This document shows positions 8,634-16,301 of a stretch of 51,238 bases of DNA, piece by piece. Under the pieces are notes generated by a model. It saw only the letters and a program-made list of their open reading frames with translations. It did not search any database and had not been told where the DNA came from. A program made the translations under genes and the position numbers. The stretch is taken from NCBI GenBank assembly GCA_018813025.1, contig JAHJCL010000005.1, positions 1 to 51,238 on the forward strand. The letters run 5' to 3'. Numbering within the stretch: the first letter of the stretch is position 1; each line of letters starts with the position of its first letter. This stretch comes from Patescibacteria group bacterium. Lineage in GTDB: Bacteria; Patescibacteriota; Minisyncoccia; Minisyncoccales; DG-74-3.

Positions 8634-8694
8634 TTCGGATTCTAAATTTTCTTCGCGCTTTATCCCTAAAGGGAACCCTACGCGTCTTAGAAAA
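8634..8694 (+). repeat. Intergenic hairpin repeat, copy 1
   Basis: A block beginning TTCGGATTCTAAATTTTCTT and containing CGCG arms around a CCCTAAAGGG mini-hairpin, then CTACGCGTCTTAGAAAA. The outer arms GGATTCT / AGAATCC and AAATTTTCTTCGCG / CGCGTCTTAGAAAAT pair imperfectly, giving a long stem. A second copy follows about 30 bp later. Confidence 0.7.
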
Positions 8695-8724
8695 TCCAGA
8701 ATCCTTACTGAGTTGAAAGATTTA

Positions 8725-8787
8725 TTCGGATTCTAAATTTTCTTCGCGCTTTACCCCAAAAAAGGGGGGCCTACGCGTCTTAAAAAA
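8725..8787 (+). repeat. Intergenic hairpin repeat, copy 2
   Basis: Near-copy of 8634-8694: TTCGGATTCTAAATTTTCTTCGCGCTTTA is repeated, then CCCCAAAAAAGGGG replaces CCCTAAAGGG, then CTACGCGTCTTA. The centre differs but keeps its inverted complementarity, so the folded shape seems conserved more than the sequence. It fills the rpmJ-rpsM gap. Confidence 0.7.
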
Positions 8788-8824
8788 ATAGAATTCTCGC
8801 TTTAAAAAATTTTGAGTAAATATT

Positions 8825-9214
8825 ATGCCAAGAATAGCGGGAGTCAGTATCCCCGATAACAAAAGAATAGTAATTTCTTTAACCTATATTTATGGAATAG
8901 GCCAATCTTTGAGTAAGCAGATTTTAGCTGAGGCTAAAATAGATCAATCTAAAAAAGCCTCCGAATTAAATAAAGAAGAGACCATTCAGCTCAGAGATAT
9001 TATTGAAAAAAAATACAAAACAGAAGGAGGGTTAAAAAGAGTTATAATGATGAATGTGAAAAGACTTAAAGATATTGGAACCTACCGAGGCATACGTCAT
9101 GCCCATGGTTTACCGGTTAACGGACAGCATACTAAGACTAATTCTAGAACAGTCAGAGGTAACGTAAGAAAAACAGTAGGAAGTGGTAGAAAAGCCGCTC
9201 CTGCTCCTAAATAA
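8825..9214 (+). CDS. rpsM: Ribosomal protein S13 (uS13)
   Basis: A 129-residue small-subunit head protein that contacts P-site tRNA. It begins MPRIAGVSIPDNKRIVISLTYIYGIG and ends with the basic RTVRGNVRKTVGSGRKA tail expected of the family. It is separated from rpmJ by a repeat-filled gap of about 200 bp and followed by rpsK. Confidence 0.96.
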   Translation: MPRIAGVSIPDNKRIVISLTYIYGIGQSLSKQILAEAKIDQSKKASELNKEETIQLRDIIEKKYKTEGGLKRVIMMNVKRLKDIGTYRGIRHAHGLPVNGQHTKTNSRTVRGNVRKTVGSGRKAAPAPK

Positions 9215-9234
9215 AATTTAAATAATTACATAGT

Positions 9235-9684
9235 ATGGGAAAGAAGCATGTTGCTACAACAACAAAAGAAGAATTGTTGAAAGAAAGCGATAAGATAAAA
9301 TCTAAATTACAAAAGGAAGTTCAAAAAACATTTTCGGTAAATGGCGAAGGAAGAGTTTATATCTATTCTTCTTATAATAATACTATTTTGACTTTAACTG
9401 ATAGACAAGGTCGTGTTTTACATTGGGTTACAGCTGGTAGTATTGGTTTTAAGGGTACTAAAAAAGGTACGCCTTTTGCTGCTTCTAAGGCTGCTGAAGC
9501 AATGTCGGCTGCAGCTGAAAAAATGAAAATTAAAAAATTAGAGATTATTATCAAAGGAATCGGAACTGGACGTGAGGCAGCTGTTCGTTCAATGGCTGCT
9601 CGAGATTTTGATTTAATTTCTATTACTGACGTCACACCAGTTCCTCATAATGGTTGCCGTCCTCCTAAACCTAGAAGAGTATAA
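9235..9684 (+). CDS. rpsK: Ribosomal protein S11 (uS11)
   Basis: A 149-residue platform protein of the 30S subunit. The core motifs GRVYIYSSYNNTILTLTD, TPFAASKAAEA and the C-terminal DVTPVPHNGCRPPKPRRV are intact. The N-terminus is extended by about 30 lysine-rich residues relative to E. coli. No internal ATG gives a better start, so 9235 was kept. Confidence 0.96.
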   Translation: MGKKHVATTTKEELLKESDKIKSKLQKEVQKTFSVNGEGRVYIYSSYNNTILTLTDRQGRVLHWVTAGSIGFKGTKKGTPFAASKAAEAMSAAAEKMKIKKLEIIIKGIGTGREAAVRSMAARDFDLISITDVTPVPHNGCRPPKPRRV

Positions 9685-9698
9685 AATAAATCATTACA

Positions 9699-10328
9699 AT
9701 GACTACTGAGAAATGTAAAATTTGTCGAAGGTTAGGTGATAAGCTTTTCCTGAAAGGGGAGAGATGTTTATCGCCTAAATGTGCCATGATTAGGAAACCT
9801 TATCCTCCTGGTCAGAAGCCTAAAAAAAGAACAGGACCTCTTTCTGTGTTTGGAAAAGAATTAAAAGAAAAACAGAAATTAAAGAATTGGTACAACTTAA
9901 GAGAAAGACAATTTCGTAATTATGTCAGGGGAGTTCTGAAGAAAAGAGGTGGGACAGAAGATGCCAGTACTCAATTGATCCAGGTATTAGAAAGTCGTTT
10001 AGACAATGTTGTTTTAAAATTAGGTTTTGCTAATTCTCGCACTCAAGCCCGAAAATTAATTTCTCATCGTCATTTTTTAGTTAACGATAAAATTGTCAAT
10101 TGTCCTTCTTTTTCAGTAAAAATAGGCGACAAGATTAAAATTCGACCCGTGTCTTTAAAAAAGGGAATGTTTAAAAACATTTCCTCAACTATTAAAAAAC
10201 AAGTAGCTCCCAGTTGGCTTTCTTTAAATATTAATGATTTTGAAGGAGAAGTTAAATCTTTGCCAACATTTGTGGAAGCGTCGTCACCTGTCGAGGTGTC
10301 GGCTATATTTGAGTTTTATTCAAGATAA
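9699..10328 (+). CDS. rpsD: Ribosomal protein S4 (uS4)
   Basis: A 209-residue primary 16S rRNA binding protein. The N-terminus carries a four-cysteine zinc site (CKIC, then C and C in RCLSPKCA), the C+ variant. The central S4 RNA-binding domain reads SRLDNVVLKLGFANSRTQARKLISH. Length and order in the operon are normal. Confidence 0.96.
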   Translation: MTTEKCKICRRLGDKLFLKGERCLSPKCAMIRKPYPPGQKPKKRTGPLSVFGKELKEKQKLKNWYNLRERQFRNYVRGVLKKRGGTEDASTQLIQVLESRLDNVVLKLGFANSRTQARKLISHRHFLVNDKIVNCPSFSVKIGDKIKIRPVSLKKGMFKNISSTIKKQVAPSWLSLNINDFEGEVKSLPTFVEASSPVEVSAIFEFYSR

Positions 10329-10331
10329 AAT

Positions 10332-11147
10332 ATGATTTCTTATCCTCAAAAACCGAAAGTTGTAGAGCAAAAAGGAAATTGGGCTAAGTTCGAAATAGAA
10401 GCCCTTTATCCGGGTTACGGTGTAACCATGGGCAACAGTTTAAGAAGAGTTCTATTGTCTTCTCTTTCCGGTGCAGCTGTTACTCAATTTAAAATTAAAA
10501 ATGTACCACATGAATTTTCGACTATACCAGGAGTATTGGAAGATATTATTTTAATTATGCAAAATCTCAAACAAATGAGATTTAAGCTACATGGCGATGA
10601 GCCCCAGAAAGCATTTTTAAAAATTAAAGGAGAAAAAAAAGTTAAGGGTTCTGACTTTGAATTTCCAAGCCAGATAGAATTAATCAGTAAAGATTGTCCG
10701 ATTGCTACATTAACTCAAAAAAATGCTGAATTAGAAATGGAAATTCAGGTTGAAAGAGGTACCGGTTATTTACCGTGTGAAAGAGATAATAAAGAAAAAT
10801 CAGACATTGGTAGTATGCCTTTAGACGCTATTTTTACTCCGATTAGAAGAGTCAGCTTTAAGGTAGAAAATATGAGAGTTGGTAAAAGAACTGATTTTGA
10901 CCGATTGTTTTTAGAGATAGAAACTGATGGTACTATTACTCCGCAAAAAGCTATTCTGGAAGCATCAGATATATTAGTTAATCATTTTGCTTTAGTTGTT
11001 GATGAATTTAAACCCGAAGTATCAGAAATAGAAAAGACCGAAGATCCGGAAAAGAAAATTATTAAAAAGAAAGTTAAGATTGTTAAAAAGGTATCAAAAC
11101 CAAAAGGCAAAAAAAATGAAAAAAAGAATAAAGGTAAGAAAGTTTAA
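10332..11147 (+). CDS. rpoA: RNA polymerase alpha subunit lacking the C-terminal domain
   Basis: Dimerising scaffold of RNA polymerase. The N-terminal domains are present (YPGYGVTMGNSLRRVLLSSLSGAAV, ERGTGYLPCERD, TPIRRVSFKVE). After about residue 225 the protein ends in a lysine-rich tail (KKKVKIVKKVSKPKGKK) and the alpha-CTD, which normally binds UP elements and activators, is absent: 271 residues against about 329. The reading frame continues cleanly into the overlap with rplQ, so a frameshift is unlikely. Regulation through alpha-CTD contacts would not be possible in this organism unless another protein supplies them. Confidence 0.95.
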   Translation: MISYPQKPKVVEQKGNWAKFEIEALYPGYGVTMGNSLRRVLLSSLSGAAVTQFKIKNVPHEFSTIPGVLEDIILIMQNLKQMRFKLHGDEPQKAFLKIKGEKKVKGSDFEFPSQIELISKDCPIATLTQKNAELEMEIQVERGTGYLPCERDNKEKSDIGSMPLDAIFTPIRRVSFKVENMRVGKRTDFDRLFLEIETDGTITPQKAILEASDILVNHFALVVDEFKPEVSEIEKTEDPEKKIIKKKVKIVKKVSKPKGKKNEKKNKGKKV

Positions 11148-11466
11148 TCGTGAAAAAACTCAGAGAAATGCTTTGATGCGAGAATTGGCTCGTTGTCTTT
11201 TTCTGCGTAAAAAAATTAAAACTACCGAAGCTAAAGCTAAAAGCTTAGCGGGTTTTTCCCAAAAGTTAATTACTAGAGCTAAAAAAGGAGATTTGGCTTC
11301 TAGAAGGATACTTTTAAAACTATTTTCTTCAAGAGTGGTTAAAAAATTAATTGAAGAAATAGCTCCTCAATATAAAGACCGAAAAGGTGGTTATACAAGA
11401 ATTATCAAATTAAACCCCAGAAAATCTGATGGGGCTAAAATAGCAATTATTGAATTAGTAGAATAA
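11116..11466 (+). CDS. rplQ: Ribosomal protein L17 (bL17)
   Basis: The track begins at 11080 inside rpoA. ATG 11116 gives MKKRIKVRKFNREKTQRNALMRELARCLF, the normal L17 start, and produces a 32-bp overlap with rpoA. The conserved LGR-like N-terminal region is replaced by a basic stretch, but REKTQRNALMRELA and IIKLNPRKSDGAKIAIIELVE are typical. The protein has 116 residues. Confidence 0.9.
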   Translation: MKKRIKVRKFNREKTQRNALMRELARCLFLRKKIKTTEAKAKSLAGFSQKLITRAKKGDLASRRILLKLFSSRVVKKLIEEIAPQYKDRKGGYTRIIKLNPRKSDGAKIAIIELVE

Positions 11467-11470
11467 TTTT

Positions 11471-11818
11471 ATGGAAAGAGAAAAACATACAATTGATGCC
11501 ACTGATAAAGCCATAGGTAGATTGGCGGTTGATGTATCAGTTTTATTACGTGGCAAACAAAAGCCGGAATTTACCAATAGTACGGAAATAGGGGATTTTG
11601 TAGTTGTCCAAAATATTACTCAAGCCAAAATGACCGGAAAGAAACTTGAACAGAAAAAATATTATTCTCATTCAGGGTTTCCTAAGGGTCTCAAGGAAAG
11701 ATTTATGGGAAAAGTTTTTAAAGAGACACCTCAAGAAGTTTTAAAAAGAGCAGTTTATGGAATGTTGCCAAAAAATAGATTGAGACAAATTCAAATTAAG
11801 AGATTAAGATTTAAGTAA
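11471..11818 (+). CDS. rplM: Ribosomal protein L13 (uL13), short form
   Basis: An early-assembly 50S protein. It starts MEREKHTIDATDKAIGRLAVDVSVLLRGK, with YYSHSGFPKGLKERF and EVLKRAVYGMLPKNRLRQ conserved. It stops at KRLRFK and lacks the roughly 25-residue C-terminal segment that ends most bacterial L13 proteins (115 against about 142 residues). It forms the usual rplM-rpsI pair. Confidence 0.95.
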   Translation: MEREKHTIDATDKAIGRLAVDVSVLLRGKQKPEFTNSTEIGDFVVVQNITQAKMTGKKLEQKKYYSHSGFPKGLKERFMGKVFKETPQEVLKRAVYGMLPKNRLRQIQIKRLRFK

Positions 11819-11822
11819 TATA

Positions 11823-12347
11823 ATGACAATGGTTAAAGAAAAAGCAGAAAAAAAAGAAATAAAAGAAATAAAGAAGAAGCCGGTAAAAAAAACTGTTAAG
11901 AAGAAGCCGGTAAAAAAAACTCTTAAGAAGAAAGAGGTTCAAAAGAAGGTAATTAAAAAGAAACACTATTTTGAAACAGTTGGCCGAAGGAAAACAGCAG
12001 TAGCTAGAGTTAGACTTTATGCTCAAGAAAAAGATATTACTGTTAATGGTAAGCCTTTAGAGTCTTATTTTCCTCAAAAAAATCTTCAGGAAATTATTAA
12101 ATCTCCGTTCGTTGCAACAGAGTTCTTAGATAAATTTGGCGTTACCGCTATTTTAAAAGGAGGCGGTTTCAGAGCGCAAGCCGAAGCATTAAGGCATGGC
12201 ATATCCAGAGCTTTGATTCTAGTTGACCCTGAATTAAGGAAAAAATTAAAAAGAACCGGTTATTTGACTAGAGACCCAAGAATGAGAGAAAGAAAGAAAT
12301 TCGGATTGAAGAGAGCCCGACGTGCTCCTCAGTGGCAGAAGCGTTAA
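11823..12347 (+). CDS. rpsI: Ribosomal protein S9 (uS9) with lysine-rich extension
   Basis: The core from YFETVGRRKTAVARVRLY to the tRNA-contacting tail RRAPQWQKR is a standard S9. It is preceded by about 45 residues made almost only of Lys, Glu, Val and Pro, containing two near-identical 27-bp units (KKKPVKKT twice). ATG 11829 is an alternative start two codons later. The gene ends the ribosomal operon at a strong terminator. Confidence 0.95.
   Translation: MTMVKEKAEKKEIKEIKKKPVKKTVKKKPVKKTLKKKEVQKKVIKKKHYFETVGRRKTAVARVRLYAQEKDITVNGKPLESYFPQKNLQEIIKSPFVATEFLDKFGVTAILKGGGFRAQAEALRHGISRALILVDPELRKKLKRTGYLTRDPRMRERKKFGLKRARRAPQWQKR
11871..11924 (+). repeat. Tandem 27-bp repeat in rpsI 5' end
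   Basis: Two copies of AAGAAGAAGCCGGTAAAAAA followed by AACTGTT or AACTCTT, differing at one base and encoding the KKKPVKKT repeats. Confidence 0.85.
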
Positions 12348-12355
12348 TTAAAAAG

Positions 12356-12378
12356 AAAACCGCCGTATGGCGGTTTTT
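12356..12378 (+). terminator. Terminator of the ribosomal operon
   Basis: AAAACCGCC-GTAT-GGCGGTTTT followed by T: a perfect 9-bp stem. The A-rich left arm makes it functional from both sides, which fits its place between converging genes. Confidence 0.9.
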
Positions 12379-12387
12379 AGTTATTTT

Positions 12388-12406
12388 GGATAAGCTAAGC
12401 TTATCC
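12388..12406. terminator. Second hairpin between converging genes
   Basis: GGATAAGC-TAA-GCTTATCC, a perfect 8-bp inverted repeat between rpsI and the minus-strand PEGA gene. It lacks a T run on the plus side and may help end the minus transcript. Confidence 0.5.
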
Positions 12407-12419
12407 TACTTATCCTATT

Positions 12420-13715
12420 TTAAGGGAGGATGGGCTTTGATTGATAGAGAGTATTGTCGCTAAGGATATAAAGTTTTTTATCTGTTTCGTTAAATGAAAC
12501 TTTTGGATTAGGAAGTTGAACCAAATCAACAATATTAGCCTTATCTCGTTCGTCAATTTCACTAATTTTTATTTTGTTTTCGGTAGTGATTATGAGATAG
12601 GAATAATTTAACCAATTAACGTCTTTAATTTTTTCTGATAATCTCATTATTAAAATTTTATCGCCAGTTTGTCTAGATGGCTGTTCTTGGATATCTTCTA
12701 AAAACATAGTCCAAATTTCATAATCTGAAAAATAAACTAATTTTTTAGAATCGGGCGATAATACTAAACCGCTAACTGGTTCAAAAAACTTTTCCCATAA
12801 ATTAGATTCTTGATTAAATAAATATAGCGTTTTCTTTTCTTTTAAAAAAATTAAATCTTTAAATTTATTTAATTCGTAATTTGTTTCCGGCAAAACAGTA
12901 AAGGGAGTTTGGGTTATTTGGTTTTTTTGTTTAAAACTACTATCTGTTTTAAAAATATAACCCAGATCGTCTAAATAATAGATGTCTTCCCCTAATTTTT
13001 TATAGGTTATTATATTATCAATAGGAATTGACTGTTCTTTAATTTCTTTTAATATCGGCGGAGTTTGACTAATCTCTAAATCAAATTTTTTTATTTGTTC
13101 TTTTATTCCTATTTCCAAAAAAATATCTTTGGAATTATCTGAGAATTCTAAACCCATCAAGTCAGCTCCTTTGGCGTAAATATCGCTTTCTTCAATCAAA
13201 TGGCTTTTTATTTTTTTTGAAAGATTGTAGAGTTTTAAAGACCAATTATTTTCATTATTTGATGAAGTTTCTTTTAAAATCAGATTTTTATTATCCGGTG
13301 CGAGCCAAAAGTTTTCTATATCTGTTGATATTATTGTTAAATCTATATTTTTAGGAATTAATAAAATACTTTCAGCAGCAGTAACCATTTTTTCTTTTAC
13401 TTCCAATTGTTTTTCCCAAGAATAATACCCTTCTTTTCTAATAGAAATATCGTATTTTTTAGGTAATAAATTATCAATTAAAGACGAGCCAAACAGAAAA
13501 TCAGTAGTTTTTTTAAATTTAGAATCTAAAAAAATTTCTGCCGGTTGAGGCAAGATTCGAAAAAATAAACCTCCAGTTTGAGTTATTTTTATTCGGCCAA
13601 TTGGCGGATTCCAATCAAGGCGATATCCTTGAGAATATAGAATTGTTACTGGCGTTAATATTAAGAAAAGAATAACGCAAATCCAAGCAAGAGCTTTTTT
13701 AAAATTATTATCCAT
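12420..13715 (-). CDS. PEGA-domain membrane protein with propeller-like C-terminus
   Basis: A 431-residue protein with an N-terminal transmembrane segment near residues 7-28 (LAWICVILFLILTPVTILY), then a PEGA-type surface domain (PAEIFLDSKFKKT, LLPKKYDISIRKEGYYSWEKQLEV). The long C-terminal part has repeating W and SPDSKKLVYFSDYEIW-like strands that resemble a TolB/WD40-type beta-propeller. It is the only minus-strand gene in this region and is divergent from mreB; TGTATAATATAATAG lies just before its start as a probable -10. Such proteins are common in Parcubacteria; function unknown, an envelope role likely. Confidence 0.6.
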   Translation of the reverse strand: MDNNFKKALAWICVILFLILTPVTILYSQGYRLDWNPPIGRIKITQTGGLFFRILPQPAEIFLDSKFKKTTDFLFGSSLIDNLLPKKYDISIRKEGYYSWEKQLEVKEKMVTAAESILLIPKNIDLTIISTDIENFWLAPDNKNLILKETSSNNENNWSLKLYNLSKKIKSHLIEESDIYAKGADLMGLEFSDNSKDIFLEIGIKEQIKKFDLEISQTPPILKEIKEQSIPIDNIITYKKLGEDIYYLDDLGYIFKTDSSFKQKNQITQTPFTVLPETNYELNKFKDLIFLKEKKTLYLFNQESNLWEKFFEPVSGLVLSPDSKKLVYFSDYEIWTMFLEDIQEQPSRQTGDKILIMRLSEKIKDVNWLNYSYLIITTENKIKISEIDERDKANIVDLVQLPNPKVSFNETDKKLYILSDNTLYQSKPILP

Positions 13716-13759
13716 AGTTTTTCTATTATATTATACATCTTAATAATTTTTTTTAAAAC

Positions 13760-13801
13760 TTGCCAAAGAGCTGACTTTTAGTTAAACTTAAGAAAGTTTA
13801 A
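13760..13801 (+). promoter_or_regulatory. mreB promoter overlapping an inverted repeat
   Basis: TTGCCA (13760-13765) and TAAACT (13783-13788) are 17 bp apart. The -10 falls inside a TTAAACTT-AAGA-AAGTTTAA inverted repeat (13782-13801), which could be an operator or a 5' hairpin of the mRNA. Confidence 0.45.
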
Positions 13802-13811
13802 AGAAAAAATT

Positions 13812-14822
13812 ATGTTTATTGTTAATAAAATTGGAATTGATCTTGGTACCTGTAATTCTTTAGTTTTTCTCCCCAAAAAAGGAGTTGTTTTAAGGGAGCC
13901 GTCGGTAGTAGCAGTTAATCTACGCGATAACAAGATTTTGGCAGTTGGGCAAGAAGCTAAAGAAATGATAGGTCGAGCTCCGGATACCATTAGAGTTTAT
14001 AGGCCTCTTAAAGACGGGGTAATTGCTGATTATAGGGTAACCCAAGCAATGCTTAGATATTTTATAGATAGTGTTTCTGGTCCATTTAGAATATTCAGGC
14101 CGGATTTATTGATTGGCGTTCCAGCTGGGTCTACTTCTACTGAAAGAAGAGCGGTTGTCGAAGCTGGATTAGCTGCCGGAGCTAAGGCAGTTTATTTGGC
14201 TAATGAACCAATTTTAGCAGCTATTGGAGCTGATATTCCCATTAATTCTTGTTCCGGAAACATGGTTGTTGATATTGGAGGCGGCACAACCGAGGTAGCG
14301 GTAATTTCTTTAGGGGGAATAGTCAACTATCGATCAATTAGAGTGGCGGGAGATAAAATTGATTTAGCTATTTCCGAATATATTAAGAAAAAACACAACT
14401 TGGCGATTGGCGAACAGACAGCGGAATTAATCAAAATTGAAATCGGGTCAGCACTTCCGGAAAAAGAACCGAGAAAGATAGAAATAAAAGGAAGAGATTT
14501 AATCTCCGGTCTTCCTAGAGCCATACGTCTTTCTTCTAACGAAATTTGCGAAGCAATTTCCGATACTTTAAATGAGATTATTCAAGTTATTAAATTAGTC
14601 CTCCGGGACACTCCTCCTGAATTATCAGCTGACATTATGGATAAAGGTATGGTTTTAACCGGTGGCGGTTCTTTATTGCGTAATTTGGCAGAGTTGGTAG
14701 CTCAATCAACCGGCGTACCTTGCATTCAGGCTGAAGAGGGACTGTATTGCGTAGCTAAAGGAACAGGCGTTATTTTAGAAAATTTAGACCTTTACAAAAA
14801 AACCGTAATGTCTAAGAAGTAA
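13812..14822 (+). CDS. mreB: MreB-type actin homologue (first copy)
   Basis: Filament-forming ATPase that positions cell-wall synthesis. The phosphate-1 motif is IGIDLGTCNSLVFL, phosphate-2 is VVDIGGGTTEVAVISLGG, and the adenosine motif region is GMVLTGGGSLLRNL. It has 336 residues, close to the family norm. A paralogue lies at 18646. Its stop shares a base with the holB start (TAATG). Which copy is MreB and which is Mbl-like cannot be decided from this window. Confidence 0.93.
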   Translation: MFIVNKIGIDLGTCNSLVFLPKKGVVLREPSVVAVNLRDNKILAVGQEAKEMIGRAPDTIRVYRPLKDGVIADYRVTQAMLRYFIDSVSGPFRIFRPDLLIGVPAGSTSTERRAVVEAGLAAGAKAVYLANEPILAAIGADIPINSCSGNMVVDIGGGTTEVAVISLGGIVNYRSIRVAGDKIDLAISEYIKKKHNLAIGEQTAELIKIEIGSALPEKEPRKIEIKGRDLISGLPRAIRLSSNEICEAISDTLNEIIQVIKLVLRDTPPELSADIMDKGMVLTGGGSLLRNLAELVAQSTGVPCIQAEEGLYCVAKGTGVILENLDLYKKTVMSKK

Positions 14823-15691
14823 TGAAAATTATTGGTCATCAAAAACAATTAGATTTTCTTAATCAAAGCGTTAGATCGAAAAAACTCTCTCACGCTTATT
14901 TATTTTCTGGACAGGAAAAATTAGGGAAAAAAACAATAGCATTAGAGTGGGCTGGTTTAATTAATAGCCAAGCTTTTCAAGAACAAAACCCAGATTTTAT
15001 TTTTATTACCCCTCAGGATAAAAAAATACAAATTTTCCAAATCAGAGATTTGATTTGGAGGTTATCGCTTAAACCATCAGCCCTTTTGTATAAAATAGTA
15101 ATTATTAATGATGCTCATTTAATGGGGGTTGATGCCCAACATGCATTGTTAAAAACATTAGAAGAACCTAAGGGTAATTCAATATTAATTTTAGTTACCG
15201 ATCACGCAGAAGCATTATTTCCTACTGTCCGTTCCAGATGCGAAACAATAAAATTTTACCCTGTTGCTAAAAACGAAATCGTTTCTTATTTAAATCAGCA
15301 AAATGTATCTGATTTAGAAACAATAGTTTCTTTAAGTAGGGGTAGACCGGGCGAGGCCGTAGAATTTGCTTTAGATCCCCAGAAACTTGAGAAAAGAAAA
15401 AAAATAACTCAGCAGTTAGACCAAATAGCAAAATCTTTTTTACACCAAAGATTTAAATATGCTAAAGAACTATCTCAACAGGAAAATTTAAAAGAAACTT
15501 TAGAGATTTGGTTAGATTTTTTAAGAAATAAACTTATCCTGCAAATACAAGATTCCGATGAAAACAATTTATTAACTGATTCGAATCAACTGAAAAATAA
15601 ATTAAATCTTTTACAAAAATTATATGTATTAATTTCATCTGGTAATACTAATTCCAAATTAGCTTTAGAAACATTATTTATTAATCTTTAA
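14822..15691 (+). CDS. holB: DNA polymerase III delta' subunit
   Basis: Clamp-loader subunit. It begins IGHQKQLDFLNQSVRSKKLSHAYLFSG, with a Walker-A-like GQEKLGKKT, then NDAHLMGVDAQHALLKTLEEP and the arginine-finger region TVRSRCETIKF (SRC motif), all typical of delta'. The zinc module found in many DnaX/HolB proteins is not visible. It has 289 residues. It is coupled to mreB by a one-base overlap and followed by frr. Confidence 0.88.
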   Translation: MKIIGHQKQLDFLNQSVRSKKLSHAYLFSGQEKLGKKTIALEWAGLINSQAFQEQNPDFIFITPQDKKIQIFQIRDLIWRLSLKPSALLYKIVIINDAHLMGVDAQHALLKTLEEPKGNSILILVTDHAEALFPTVRSRCETIKFYPVAKNEIVSYLNQQNVSDLETIVSLSRGRPGEAVEFALDPQKLEKRKKITQQLDQIAKSFLHQRFKYAKELSQQENLKETLEIWLDFLRNKLILQIQDSDENNLLTDSNQLKNKLNLLQKLYVLISSGNTNSKLALETLFINL

Positions 15692-15719
15692 CAAACTTGT
15701 TTATTAATATTTAAAAAAT

Positions 15720-16274
15720 ATGTATCAAGAAATTATTGATAAAATTAAACCGGAATTTGATAAAGTAATCGTTTATTTAGAAAACGAGTTGGCTAAAATT
15801 AGAACCAGCGGTGCTTCTACTTCTTTGGTAGAAGATATTGAAGTTGATTGTTTCGGTCAAAATTTCAGCTTAAAGCAATTAGCCGCTATTTCTGTTACCG
15901 GACCAAGAGAGATTACAATCCAGCCTTGGGATAAATCTTATTTTGAATCAATTGAGAAAGCTGTTGCCAGATCTTCAATAGGAGCCAGTCCAGTTGCCGA
16001 TGGTGAGGTAATTCGTCTTAGTCTGCCGTTATTAAGTTCTGAACTTCGTGAGAATTTATCCAAAGTTGTTGCCCAAAAAAAAGAAGAGGCAAGACAAACA
16101 ATAAGAAAGTGGCGAGGGGATGCCTGGGATCAGATACAAAATCTTACTGCTGAAGGAAAAATCAGGGAAGATGATAAGTTTCGAGCTAAAGATAAATTAC
16201 AAGAACTGATTGATGAGTACAATGAAAAAATTGATAAATTGATTGAAAACAAACTCAAAGAGATATCTTTATAA
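15720..16274 (+). CDS. frr: Ribosome recycling factor
   Basis: Splits post-termination ribosomes with EF-G. It has 184 residues, full length, with ELAKIRTSGASTSLVEDIEVDCFG, ITVQPWD-like ITIQPWDKS and SRREENLSK-like RENLSKVVAQKKEEARQTIRKWR. In many bacteria frr is followed by uppS-cdsA-dxr-rseP-proS; here rseP and proS follow directly and the lipid and isoprenoid genes are absent. Confidence 0.96.
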   Translation: MYQEIIDKIKPEFDKVIVYLENELAKIRTSGASTSLVEDIEVDCFGQNFSLKQLAAISVTGPREITIQPWDKSYFESIEKAVARSSIGASPVADGEVIRLSLPLLSSELRENLSKVVAQKKEEARQTIRKWRGDAWDQIQNLTAEGKIREDDKFRAKDKLQELIDEYNEKIDKLIENKLKEISL

Positions 16275-16301
16275 AATAGTATTAATTTTTTAGGTAAAAT
16301 A

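Noticed and set aside
9372-9635. 87-residue minus ORF inside rpsK
   Set aside because: Shadow of a conserved ribosomal protein gene.
11811-12026. Minus ORF opposite rpsI made of F, L and Y runs
   Set aside because: It is the reverse reading of the lysine-rich repeats, not a gene.
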